From NCBI GenBank assembly GCA_019187665.1, contig JABARH010000018.1, forward strand, positions 1 through 64,000: a stretch of 64,000 nucleotides of DNA. Reading direction: 5' to 3'. This stretch comes from Anaerolineales bacterium (GTDB lineage: Bacteria; Chloroflexota; Anaerolineae; Anaerolineales; Villigracilaceae). A program made the position numbers and the translations under genes. Below are positions 24,556 through 33,525 of the stretch, in pieces. The notes below the pieces were generated by a model. It was given only the letters and a program-made list of their open reading frames with translations. It had not been told where the DNA came from and did not search any database. Each line of letters begins with the position of its first letter. Position 1 is the first letter of the stretch.

Positions 24556-25668
24556 TTGGCGCACATTTTGTTCATTTCTCATACAGGAAGATTGGGCGGC
24601 CCCTCTCATAGCTTGTTGAAGTTGATCTCCCATCTTCGAGAAGGCCACGTGTTTCATGTGGCCGTTCCCGAGAGCGGGGAACTCTTCGATGTCTTGTCGG
24701 GGAACGGCATCGCCGCAACGGTTTTTCCGTTTCGCTATCGGAATATCCTTAAACTGGCATCTTTCATCCGGCGCAAGAAAATAGATTTGGTATATGGCAA
24801 TAATTTTAGCAATGACGCCTATATTTCCCTGCTGGCAGCCAAACTTGCTGGCAGATCGTTTGTCTGGCATATCCGTGAAGTGTTTAAAGGAACGAAGCAA
24901 CTGGAAAAAAAATACCGCCGCGTCAGGCTGGCGGATGCCGTCGTTTGCGTCTCGAGGGCCAGCGCGTCCACTGTTCAGAAGCATCTCCCACCGGGGCGGG
25001 ATATCAACGTCATCTACAATGGCATCGAACCGGCCGATTTTTCCATGAATCGGGAAGAAGCCCGGGAACGCCTGGAGCGCGAACTGGCCATTCCCCGGCG
25101 CAGCCCGCTCATCCTGATCGTTGGCAACCTTGGCGAACGGAAGAATCAGCGGGACGCGCTCATGGCCGCTGCGCGCGTGGCCCGGCGCGACTCTCCGTCA
25201 TGCTTTTGTTTCCTGGGGGCCACAGGAGACTCTGAGTATGTAGATCGGTTGAAACAACAGGCAGACGAACTGAATATCCGGCCGCTAATTTTACTGACCG
25301 GTTTTCGCAGCGACCCGGCGTTATTCTATTGTGCGGCGGATATCCTCCTGCATGTACCCAGGTGGGACCCTCACCCGCGAGTTATTGTGGAAGGCATGGC
25401 GGCCAAATTGCCTGTGGTGGCATATGCCGTGGACGGGATTGTGGAAACGGTGGAAGCCGGGCAAACGGGTTTCCTGGTTCCCTTTGGCGATATTGACGGC
25501 TTATCCGCCGCATTGCTGAAATTGATAGCCAACCCATCTTTGCGCAAGGAAATGGGGGAACGCGGATATCAAAGGGTCCTGCAAAGATTCACCGCGGAGC
25601 AGACCGCCCAGCAGGTGGAGCGGGTCATTCAAGGGGTTTTGAAGGACAGACGTGCCAAAGCCCATTGA
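24556..25668 (+). CDS. Glycosyltransferase, GT4
   Basis: 370 residues from a TTG. GT4 hallmarks: ILFISHTGRLGGPSHSLLKLI at the N-terminus, VYNGIEP-type linker (VIYNGIEPADFS), ILIVGNLGERKNQRDALMAA, and HVPRWDPHPRVIVEGMAAKLPVVAYAVDGIVETVEAGQTGFLVPFGD with the E-x7-E region. Retaining, nucleotide-sugar dependent by family. It sits three bases after the acyltransferase stop and overlaps the next glycosyltransferase. Confidence 0.88.
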   Translation: MAHILFISHTGRLGGPSHSLLKLISHLREGHVFHVAVPESGELFDVLSGNGIAATVFPFRYRNILKLASFIRRKKIDLVYGNNFSNDAYISLLAAKLAGRSFVWHIREVFKGTKQLEKKYRRVRLADAVVCVSRASASTVQKHLPPGRDINVIYNGIEPADFSMNREEARERLERELAIPRRSPLILIVGNLGERKNQRDALMAAARVARRDSPSCFCFLGATGDSEYVDRLKQQADELNIRPLILLTGFRSDPALFYCAADILLHVPRWDPHPRVIVEGMAAKLPVVAYAVDGIVETVEAGQTGFLVPFGDIDGLSAALLKLIANPSLRKEMGERGYQRVLQRFTAEQTAQQVERVIQGVLKDRRAKAH

Positions 25669-26866
25669 AGTCTGCCTTATTGCTAAGTATTTTTCCCCCA
25701 CATTCTCCGGCGCGGGCGAGCGTTTTCGCAGGTATGCCCCCGGTTTGAAAGAGAGGGGCATCAACCTGACGGTGTGGACCCTCCACCAGCCGGGGATGCC
25801 TGAACACGAAATGGTGGACGGCGGTATCGCCGTTCACAGGATCCCCATTCAGGCCAACCGTGACCAGTTGTCATTTCTCCTGTTACAGCAGACGGCGGAG
25901 TCCTTCCGCAAATACGGTTATCAACCAGATGTCCTTCACCTTCTGCATCATTCCACCCGCGGCGTTCCACTTTTATGGAAATTGCGGTGGTTCGGACTGC
26001 CCAGCGTCATCAGCCTCACCATGATGCCGCCGCAGATCTCCTCGCCATTATCCCGCCTGAAATTGACGCTCCGCAACTCATATCGTTTCAGCCCACTCTC
26101 CAGTGTAATTGTCAGCAGTCGAACAATGGCGCACAGGGCCGCGAAACAGGGGGTGGATTCCAAATTGATCGAAGTCATCCCTAATGGAGTGGACCTGTGC
26201 AGGTTTTCCCCGCTTGCCGGCAGGCAGGAGCGTGAGCGGTTGCGACTGCAACTCGGATTCAAGCCGGAGGACGAGATCATTCTATTCGTGGGCGCTTTAC
26301 GGCCTCGCAAGGGCGCGGATGTGTTGATCGCGGCCTGGGGGCAGATGGCCGGGGCCTTTCCCAGGAGCAGGCTGGTGATCGTGGGGCCGGCGTACGCAGC
26401 AGAAGAAAAAAAGCCTCTGAGTCACGAGGATCGAGAATTTTCCAAGAAAATTGAAAACCTTGTCTTTTCGACCCCCGCGCCGGAACGGATCAGCAGGCCG
26501 GGGGTGGCGGACAACGTTGAACAGTATATGAAATGCGCCGACGTGTTCGTTCTGCCCTCGAACCAGGAGGGAATGCCCAATGTTTTATTGGAGGCCATGG
26601 CGAGCGGGTTGCCATGCGTCCTGACACCTTTCGATGGTTTATCCGATGATTATGGTAGCGCGGGGGGCGAGTATCTCCTGGTTGAACGAGACACAACCGC
26701 GCTGGCCAACATGCTCATGGACGTATTGCAGGATGATGAAAGGCGCGCCCAGATTGGCCAGTCGGCGCGAATCTGGATGGAGAGGCGGATGGATGTGAAC
26801 GCCAGTCTGGACCGCATGGCACAGTTGTACCTCCATCTGGCACAGGTACCGAAGAGGAAACCGTAA
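25652..26866 (+). CDS. Glycosyltransferase, GT4
   Basis: 404 residues from a GTG after AAGGA, overlapping the previous gene by 17 bases. Motifs: VCLIAKYFSPTFSGAGERFRRYAPGLKERGI, VIPNGVDLCRFSP, ILFVGALRPRKGADVLIAAWG, and LPSNQEGMPNVLLEAMASGLPCVLTPFDGL containing the E-x7-E pair. Cytoplasmic, adds one sugar during assembly of the surface glycan. Confidence 0.9.
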   Translation: MPKPIEVCLIAKYFSPTFSGAGERFRRYAPGLKERGINLTVWTLHQPGMPEHEMVDGGIAVHRIPIQANRDQLSFLLLQQTAESFRKYGYQPDVLHLLHHSTRGVPLLWKLRWFGLPSVISLTMMPPQISSPLSRLKLTLRNSYRFSPLSSVIVSSRTMAHRAAKQGVDSKLIEVIPNGVDLCRFSPLAGRQERERLRLQLGFKPEDEIILFVGALRPRKGADVLIAAWGQMAGAFPRSRLVIVGPAYAAEEKKPLSHEDREFSKKIENLVFSTPAPERISRPGVADNVEQYMKCADVFVLPSNQEGMPNVLLEAMASGLPCVLTPFDGLSDDYGSAGGEYLLVERDTTALANMLMDVLQDDERRAQIGQSARIWMERRMDVNASLDRMAQLYLHLAQVPKRKP

Positions 26867-26867
26867 T

Positions 26868-28343
26868 ATGAAGGCAACCAGCCCCTTTCTCCGAACGAAA
26901 ATCCTGGTAATTGGCATGGGCCTGCTCGCGACCCTGTTGGTGGCAGGGAGCCTGGCATACTTTCCGCTGGATCGGTCCAATCCGGCTGTATTCCTTTTAG
27001 GAGGAATTTTTCTCCTCCTGGCTTTTCTGTATCCAGCCCTTGGCGTCTGGTTGCTGGTGATAACTCTCTGGCTGGACGAATTCTTTCGCTTCGACAGTTT
27101 ACTGACCTTAAACCGTGTATTGGGGCTGGTGATTTTAGCCGGAATGCTCCTGCAAAAAAGGTTTGGCGTGAATAGAAAGCCGCTGGTGTTCGGACGATTC
27201 GACTTTTTCTTTCTTGCATTCCTGGCAACAGCCATGATCAGTGTTCTGGTCAATGGCAGCGCGCCAGGCGACCAGTTTCGCAGTGTCATTATGGGCTACT
27301 TGTTCTATTTCCTGATCGTCAACACAATAGATGATTGGAAAAAACTGACCGTCTTACAGTGGGTGATGATTCTGTGCGCCATGCTCATTGCGGTCGGCGC
27401 GGTGGTGGAGGTCGTGACGATTCCGGCCGCGATGCGCAAGGAAAGATTGGGCGGCCTCTTCCAAAGCATCACCCCGGCGGCAAGATATTCTTTCATTTCC
27501 ATTATATTGTGCCTGTGGCTTCTGACCGCTTCGAAAGCATCCAAAGTTCAACGTGTGATTCTCTATATCAGTATTCCACTTTCGCTGGCAACCATTCTCA
27601 TTGGGGGGGAACGCACTGCGATGTTGAATCTGGGGTTGAGCGCGCTGGCCTTAATCTGGCTTCTTCCCAAAACCACCCAGGCATTAAAATTCATCGTTGT
27701 AAGCCTCCTTTTCCTGATTCTCGCCGTGCAATTGATTCTCCCGCTGGCGCCCCTCGCCGTGCAGAGAGCAGTCAGCGTTTTGCCGGGCTATGCCCAGATT
27801 TTCGACCCGGATGAAAAACAAATGTACGTCAACACGCGGGGATTCAGCTCCCGATCGTTATTGATCTCCTCAGGCTGGCACATGTTTCTCGACAAGCCCA
27901 TCTTTGGCGTAGGGTTTGGCAATTTTCGTGACCTGAGTGTGATCTACGAACCCAGGCTGCCCGGTAAACTTTCCGGGCATAACCTGATCTTCACTACATT
28001 GGGAGAGACCGGACTGGTCGGGGAAATCCTCCTGTTGTTGATGTTGGGAGAAATCATATTAAGCGTATGGAGAGCCCGAAAATATGCCAGCGGCGACAAT
28101 CTATACGCGCTGACGTATAATCTGCTCCTGATCGTCGGACTGGGCATCATTGATGCAAATTTGCATGCCCGCTACCTGGAACGGCCTGCGTTTGTCATAT
28201 TCGGAATGGGCGTGGCTGTTGTCCGGCTGGTATCGGAACAGCGGCGGCGGGAAGAGGCCGGGGAAAGCCCGGCGGCCCGCGAAAAAATTCACCATGAGGC
28301 GCGGGCCAGGTTAAGGAATGTCCGTTCATCGTTCAAATCATGA
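26868..28343 (+). CDS. O-antigen polymerase/ligase (Wzy/WaaL-like) membrane protein
   Basis: 491 residues with about 11-12 membrane helices. The large periplasmic loop region and the HNLIFTTLGETGLVGEILLLLML segment (about 370-395) are typical of the O-antigen ligase/polymerase superfamily, as is FGVGFGNFRDLS just before it. It either polymerises repeat units or links the glycan to an acceptor on the outer face. The C-terminal 45 residues are charged and cytoplasmic. Confidence 0.87.
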   Translation: MKATSPFLRTKILVIGMGLLATLLVAGSLAYFPLDRSNPAVFLLGGIFLLLAFLYPALGVWLLVITLWLDEFFRFDSLLTLNRVLGLVILAGMLLQKRFGVNRKPLVFGRFDFFFLAFLATAMISVLVNGSAPGDQFRSVIMGYLFYFLIVNTIDDWKKLTVLQWVMILCAMLIAVGAVVEVVTIPAAMRKERLGGLFQSITPAARYSFISIILCLWLLTASKASKVQRVILYISIPLSLATILIGGERTAMLNLGLSALALIWLLPKTTQALKFIVVSLLFLILAVQLILPLAPLAVQRAVSVLPGYAQIFDPDEKQMYVNTRGFSSRSLLISSGWHMFLDKPIFGVGFGNFRDLSVIYEPRLPGKLSGHNLIFTTLGETGLVGEILLLLMLGEIILSVWRARKYASGDNLYALTYNLLLIVGLGIIDANLHARYLERPAFVIFGMGVAVVRLVSEQRRREEAGESPAAREKIHHEARARLRNVRSSFKS

Positions 28344-29502
28344 GCGTTCCACCTGGATGATCTCTTCCAGTTTTTACCCGATCATCGGAGGCTCTGAAAA
28401 CTCCATCCGCCGGATGTCGCAATACCTGGTGGAGCATTACGCATTGCCCATCCGTGTGTTGACCCGCAGATATAACACCGGCCCTGGCGGAATTCTCCCT
28501 GCCAGGGATACGGTGGATGGAGTGCCTGTAACGCGGGTCTGGAGTCCGGGCGAAACCGGTTTTTCGATATTTGCTTTTTTTTGTTTCGGGCTCTGGCATC
28601 TGCTCTGGAATGGACGCCGGGGCATCTATGAAGCGCACGACTTCAAAGGGTCAAACTGGATTGCTGTCTTTGCCAAATACCTGTACCGGGGAAAGGCGGT
28701 CATTCGTTTGCGGACGGGGCGTTATCGTTATGAGATTTTGCTTCGTTCCGGGTTTACCCGCTGGCAGATCCTGGCATCCCTGCGGCTGGCAGACCGGATC
28801 ATTGTCGTGAACGATGAAATGGCCCGATATCTGTCTGAAATGGGATTCGGGACGGACAAGGTGGTGCGCATCACCAACGCCATAGAGACTCGTCTGTTTA
28901 CCCCCAATCCCGGGACGGATAAAACTGCACTGCGGAAGAAACTTGGATTGCCGGCGGATAAAAAAATCTTCCTGTACACCGGCCGCCCGAAGCGCATCAA
29001 AGGCTTTGACCTCCTTTTGCAAGCCTGGGCGCTCCTTCCCGGTCAGATAAGAGACTCTTCTGTTTTGATTGCGGTTGGCATGAGAGAAGGCGAAGATCCC
29101 GTAAACGAATTTCTGGGAAACGGGAACGAGATGAAATCCATTGTGCTGGTCGGCTTGCAGGAGGATGTGCGGGAATATTACCGGGCCGCCGATGTTTTTG
29201 TGCTGGCTTCCCGCACAGAAGGCATGTCCAATTCACTCCTGGAGGCCATGGCCAGCGGCCTGCCAGCGCTGGCTTCCAATGTTGGGGGAGCGGCGGATCT
29301 TATCGAAGACGGGCGGAATGGATACCTGTTCGAGACCGGAAACCCGCTTCATTTATCGGAAAAAATTCTTGCCCTGCTGGATCGGGAAGCCGACTGGCAA
29401 GATATGGGAAAACACGCCCGCCAGGCGGTCATTGATCAGGCGGAAATGGAACTTTGCGCGCAAAAACGCCGGGAACTTTATTCTCAACTAGCGCTTTCAT
29501 GA
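28318..29502 (+). CDS. Glycosyltransferase, GT4
   Basis: 394 residues; ATG five bases after AAGGA and overlapping the upstream gene by 26 bases. Motifs: WMISSSFYPIIGGSENSIRRMSQYL, RITNAIETRLFTP, FLYTGRPKRIKGFDLLLQAW, and LASRTEGMSNSLLEAMASGLPALASNVGGAADLIEDGRNGYLFETGN with the full E-x7-E motif. It is clearly related to the gene at 33522, with the same HAHD/EAHDFKG and FRTGR-type segments, suggesting a duplication within the cluster. Confidence 0.9.
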   Translation: MSVHRSNHERSTWMISSSFYPIIGGSENSIRRMSQYLVEHYALPIRVLTRRYNTGPGGILPARDTVDGVPVTRVWSPGETGFSIFAFFCFGLWHLLWNGRRGIYEAHDFKGSNWIAVFAKYLYRGKAVIRLRTGRYRYEILLRSGFTRWQILASLRLADRIIVVNDEMARYLSEMGFGTDKVVRITNAIETRLFTPNPGTDKTALRKKLGLPADKKIFLYTGRPKRIKGFDLLLQAWALLPGQIRDSSVLIAVGMREGEDPVNEFLGNGNEMKSIVLVGLQEDVREYYRAADVFVLASRTEGMSNSLLEAMASGLPALASNVGGAADLIEDGRNGYLFETGNPLHLSEKILALLDREADWQDMGKHARQAVIDQAEMELCAQKRRELYSQLALS

Positions 29503-31913
29503 ATACGATGAGCACCGATGCGGTTTACATTCGCCGGCTGGCCGGTGATGAAGATATTCATGCGGATATCTTTGGCAACAAAACCTCCGTTCTGGCCCGG
29601 CTTTTCCGGGCCGGTTACCCTGTCCCGCATGGGTTTTGTATTCCGGTTGGATACTATTATGAACATGTCGAACGGGCGAAAGCGGAAATAACGGTCGCGC
29701 ATGTGTCCATGAAGGAGGCCGTTCTTGCCGCGCCTCTTGATCCCGCCTTTTCCGCCTTGCTGGTTTCCGGGTATCGCGCCCTGACCGAAAAAAATCCGGG
29801 GCCGGTAGCCGTGCGGTCCTCTTCCCTGGCGGAGGATCTGCCCGGCCATAGCTTTGCCGGACTCTACGAGACCATTCTGGGAGTCCATGACGAGGACGCG
29901 CTGACCGCGGCGGTGAAGCGCTGCTGGGCCTCTTATTGGAATGAGGAGGCAGTCCTCTACCGTCGGGAGGCGGGCATCCCCGACGACCGCCAGGGAATGG
30001 CGGTATTGGTGCAAACCATGATCGCTCCGCGATGCGCAGGGGTCCTTTTTACCCGCAACCCGCTTGCCCCGCGCGAAGAAACGCTGGTGATCGAGGCGCT
30101 CCCGAAGCAGGGAGAAGCCGTCGTCAGTGGGGAGGAGCGGGCTGAACGGTATTTTGTCGGACGCGCCTCCCAATCGCCGGCTGAGATCAAACGCTCGCCG
30201 GAGGGTTGCCTATCGCTCGCGGATTGCCGGCGCCTGGCCGAACTGGGCCTGGCAATCGAGCGGCTCCAGGGCGCCCCGCAGGATATCGAATGGTGCATAG
30301 ACCGGGACAATCTCCTGTGGATTTTGCAATCCAGGCCGATGACCCGCAAGAAAGAGGCAGGCGCGGTGAATGGAGAGCCGGGCTGGATACGGTCCTATCC
30401 TGAGCCGTTTTCCACGCTGGGAGCCGATCTTGCCATCCAACGCCATGCCGCCTGGGTGCGGGCGATCAATTCCTATTACAGGACGCGCTTCCGATCCGAA
30501 ATGAAAAGCACCGGTTTGGTTCTCTATCATACCGACCCCTGGATGAATCCGGGCCGGGCGACCGCTTTTTCCATGAACACCTGGAAGGCCATCCGCTGGT
30601 TTCAAGGCGGGGCCATCCATCGCCGCTTCAGCCGCGGCATCCTGCCCGCGTTCGAACAGCGCTTGAGGAAACTCAAAGACGCGAGCCTGTCCGACTTGGA
30701 AGACCGCGAGATCGAATATGGATTGCGAGAAGCGATCGAAGAATACCTGCAGTTTCAGGTGGACAGCCTGCCCATGGTGAAGATCGCCATTGCTTCCGCC
30801 AGTGTACTGCGGCGATTTTGCCAACTGGTCATGGGAAACGAGGAGGGAACACAAGCCTTTGCCGGCTTGATGACCGGCCTCGATAACCTGACCGTGGAAC
30901 GCGACCTGGCCTTGCAATCCCTGTCCCGCCTTTTGCGCGGCGCGCTCGACCCCGACGAACGCCAGGACTTGAGTTACGCGGCGCTTGAGAAACTTGGCGG
31001 GCAATCTCCGCGTGGGCGCGAGTTCTGGCAGGCGTTGGAGAAATTTCAAGAACGTTTTGGCTACATCTGGGCGGACCGCTATCCCCGCGACCCGGCCTGG
31101 GAGATCAATGACGAGGCGCTGGCAATATCGCTTGCCTCCCTTGTATTTCATGATCAAGGGCGCGACCTGGAGGCGAATCGCAAGGGGCGCGAGCGAGAGC
31201 GCATAGAACGGGTGGCTGGGATCCGCGCCAAGGTCGCATCTGGAGGGAGGGCCGCCTGGTTTCCCGCCCGCCTCGCGCTCTTCGATGCGTTGTCGAAAAA
31301 AGCGGCGGAATATTTCCCCTATCGGGAGGATCGCAATCATTACGTATATTGGGCGGTGATGGTGATTCGCAGGTATGCCCGCGAATGGGGAAGGCGTTTG
31401 GCAGAGAGGAAAATGATCCCGGCGCCTGAGGATATATTCTTCCTGACGATGGAGGAACTTCGCTCCACGTTCCATTCTCCCGCGTCCGCTTCGATGGAAA
31501 AAATTTCCGCACGCCGCGCAGAATATGAGCGGGCGCGGCAATTGTTACAGGTGGAAACCCGCGCCGGTCGTTCCCCGGATAAGGCGGGCGGGCGCACGAT
31601 CCGCGGCGACGCGTGCAGTCCGGGAATCGCGAGCGGACGCGCCCACATCGTCTCCGGTTTGCACGATCTCTCCTCCACCCGCCCCGGCGATGTATTGATA
31701 TGCCGGACGGTGCGCCCGGCCTATAGCTTTGTGTTCGCCCGCGTCCAGGGGCTGGTGTGCGAGACCGGCAGCCTGCTTTCTCATGGGGCCACCCTGGCGC
31801 GCGAATACGGCGTGCCGGCGGTGATGAATATTCCCGACCTGTTTGACCGGGTCGGCGAAGGGGACGAATTGATCGTGGATGGAAGCAATGGGAGCGTTCG
31901 GGTTGTCCGCTGA
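29499..31913 (+). CDS. PEP-synthase-like dikinase (rifampin-phosphotransferase architecture)
   Basis: 804 residues, coupled by ATGA overlap. Residues 1-290 form the pyruvate phosphate dikinase-type ATP-grasp domain (FGNKTSVLARLFRAGYPVPHGF, PVAVRSSSLAEDLPGHSFAGLYET). About 300-690 is a long mostly helical middle domain, and 700-804 the swivelling phosphohistidine domain with SLLSHGATLAREYGVPAVMN. The order ATP domain - middle domain - His domain is that of rifampin phosphotransferase and differs from true PpsA, whose C-terminal PEP/pyruvate barrel is absent. It should move the beta-phosphate of ATP through the His onto a small acceptor held by the middle domain. In this setting a sugar or alcohol is a plausible acceptor (inference). 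Confidence 0.8.
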   Translation: MNTMSTDAVYIRRLAGDEDIHADIFGNKTSVLARLFRAGYPVPHGFCIPVGYYYEHVERAKAEITVAHVSMKEAVLAAPLDPAFSALLVSGYRALTEKNPGPVAVRSSSLAEDLPGHSFAGLYETILGVHDEDALTAAVKRCWASYWNEEAVLYRREAGIPDDRQGMAVLVQTMIAPRCAGVLFTRNPLAPREETLVIEALPKQGEAVVSGEERAERYFVGRASQSPAEIKRSPEGCLSLADCRRLAELGLAIERLQGAPQDIEWCIDRDNLLWILQSRPMTRKKEAGAVNGEPGWIRSYPEPFSTLGADLAIQRHAAWVRAINSYYRTRFRSEMKSTGLVLYHTDPWMNPGRATAFSMNTWKAIRWFQGGAIHRRFSRGILPAFEQRLRKLKDASLSDLEDREIEYGLREAIEEYLQFQVDSLPMVKIAIASASVLRRFCQLVMGNEEGTQAFAGLMTGLDNLTVERDLALQSLSRLLRGALDPDERQDLSYAALEKLGGQSPRGREFWQALEKFQERFGYIWADRYPRDPAWEINDEALAISLASLVFHDQGRDLEANRKGRERERIERVAGIRAKVASGGRAAWFPARLALFDALSKKAAEYFPYREDRNHYVYWAVMVIRRYAREWGRRLAERKMIPAPEDIFFLTMEELRSTFHSPASASMEKISARRAEYERARQLLQVETRAGRSPDKAGGRTIRGDACSPGIASGRAHIVSGLHDLSSTRPGDVLICRTVRPAYSFVFARVQGLVCETGSLLSHGATLAREYGVPAVMNIPDLFDRVGEGDELIVDGSNGSVRVVR

Positions 31914-32730
31914 ACCGGCCCTGCCGCGCGCTCGCGAAAGTCAGGGCCGTTGTCTTGGGTGCGGAACGCTGCTCGAAGAAATCTGGAGCGAAGAGGAATT
32001 CTCCGCTGGCCTTTGTCCGCGGTGCGGCCTGATTTTTTCCGAAACGGGCGGCGCGGCGACAGATTATGATGAAAATTATTTTCATAACATGATGCGTTCC
32101 GAGAGAAGCCGGGTGGAGCATTTCCGCCGCTTGCTCGCTGGTCTACCCCATCCCCTGCAATCTCCGTTGCTGGATGTGGGAGCCGGGCTTGGACACTTTC
32201 TACTTGCTTTGCCGCCGCGCCTGAGACCGGGCGCAACACTTGTGGAACCATCGGGTTCTGCTAGGGCATATATGGAACGCGCTCTTGGAATCAAAGCCTA
32301 CCCCGATTTGGAGAGTGTCTCCACCGAACGCATGCCATTTGCCGCCGTTACCTTGTGGGATGTATTGGCGCATGTACCCGATCCCCGCGCCATGTTGGTG
32401 CAGATACGAACCCGCATGCAAAACGGCGGCGCGCTGGTGATTAAAACCCCCCACCATCCGCGTCGTCTTTTTACGGCTGCCAGTTTGTTAAGACCGATCA
32501 AAAAGGGCAGAAGCCTGCTTCATATTCCAAGCATGAGGACGCATTTCACTCCCTCGAGTTTGCAGAAATTATTGGCGGCCGCCGGATTCCAACCGCTTTC
32601 GTGGCAGTGGGTTTCTGAAACCCCTTTGCAGCCCCGGGCGTGGTTTGGGAAAAGCGCCCTGTTACATGCCGCGCGGCGGATTGTCCTGTTGCACATTAGC
32701 TTTATTGTAACGGCTTCACCGGTTTCCTAA
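31879..32730 (+). CDS. SAM methyltransferase with N-terminal zinc ribbon
   Basis: 283 residues overlapping the preceding gene by 35 bases. The N-terminal CLGC...CPRC ribbon (about 25-52) is followed by a class I methyltransferase: LLDVGAGLGHFLLALP (about 95-110), LWDVLAHVPDP, and GGALVIKTPHHPRRL. This zinc-ribbon plus Methyltransf_23 layout is common among sugar C- or N-methyltransferases of surface-glycan clusters. The substrate is unknown. Confidence 0.83.
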   Translation: MEAMGAFGLSAEPALPRARESQGRCLGCGTLLEEIWSEEEFSAGLCPRCGLIFSETGGAATDYDENYFHNMMRSERSRVEHFRRLLAGLPHPLQSPLLDVGAGLGHFLLALPPRLRPGATLVEPSGSARAYMERALGIKAYPDLESVSTERMPFAAVTLWDVLAHVPDPRAMLVQIRTRMQNGGALVIKTPHHPRRLFTAASLLRPIKKGRSLLHIPSMRTHFTPSSLQKLLAAAGFQPLSWQWVSETPLQPRAWFGKSALLHAARRIVLLHISFIVTASPVS

Positions 32731-32736
32731 ATCATA

Positions 32737-33525
32737 ATGAACACTGCTGAACGAAAATATTATTATTACCGGCCGCTCATTCTGGCCTATCACAGCGTCA
32801 GCGATCGTTACGATGGAAACCTGGCCGTGCCGCCGGCGGTTTTCGAACGGCAGATGGCTTTTCTCTCCCAGCGCGGTTATCGTTCCATGACCCTTGAGAC
32901 ATTCGTTCGGCAGCCGCTTGCGCGGCCGGAAAAGATCGTCATTCTGACATTCGATGATGGATATGCAGATAACCATGCGGTTGCCTTTCCAATATTGAAG
33001 AAATACGGATTGACCGGCACGATTTTTGTGACGGCTGATTATGTCAATACCGATCATATTTACTCGTGGGATAAGAACAGGATCAAATCTCCGGAAGACG
33101 AGGCAGCCTATCGTTTGCTCACTCTGGATCAGATCTTCGAGATGATGGAGTATGGCATGGAATTCGGCTCGCACACCAGCACGCACGCCATTCTTCCGAT
33201 TCTTTCCGAGGAACAATGCTGGCGCGAAATTCACGCTTCGCGCGAATCCCTTTCCAGGATGCTTGATCAGCCCGTTACTTCCTTTTGCTACCCGGAAGGG
33301 AAACTGAACGACCGAATCGTTCAAATGGTCGCGGGCGCCGGTTATGCCTGTGGCGTCGTTACGCCGCCGCGCGCCGGTCTCCCGCTTTCCCGTTACACGC
33401 TTCGCCGCGCAGGCGTGTACCGTTCCACAAGCCCGCTGGCTTTCCGTTTGAAGATGTCGCCTTTCGTTATGCGCTATCGCGAATTGTTTATGCAGCGTCA
33501 ATCCGGGTCGGCAGTTTCGGCATGA
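32737..33525 (+). CDS. Polysaccharide deacetylase (NodB/CE4)
   Basis: 262 residues. CE4 motifs: ILTFDDGYADNH (about 68-80, with the catalytic Asp and metal-binding Asp) and GSHTSTHAIL (metal-binding His pair). A third segment is FCYPEGKLNDR. It lacks a recognisable signal peptide, so it may act on lipid-linked intermediates inside the cell. It would remove N- or O-acetyl groups from amino sugars of the glycan. Confidence 0.9.
   Translation: MNTAERKYYYYRPLILAYHSVSDRYDGNLAVPPAVFERQMAFLSQRGYRSMTLETFVRQPLARPEKIVILTFDDGYADNHAVAFPILKKYGLTGTIFVTADYVNTDHIYSWDKNRIKSPEDEAAYRLLTLDQIFEMMEYGMEFGSHTSTHAILPILSEEQCWREIHASRESLSRMLDQPVTSFCYPEGKLNDRIVQMVAGAGYACGVVTPPRAGLPLSRYTLRRAGVYRSTSPLAFRLKMSPFVMRYRELFMQRQSGSAVSA

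Noticed and set aside
33285-33521. Longer start for the glycosyltransferase at 33522
   Set aside because: The extension runs through the deacetylase gene in another frame and is Arg/Pro-rich; the ATGA overlap gives a normal start.
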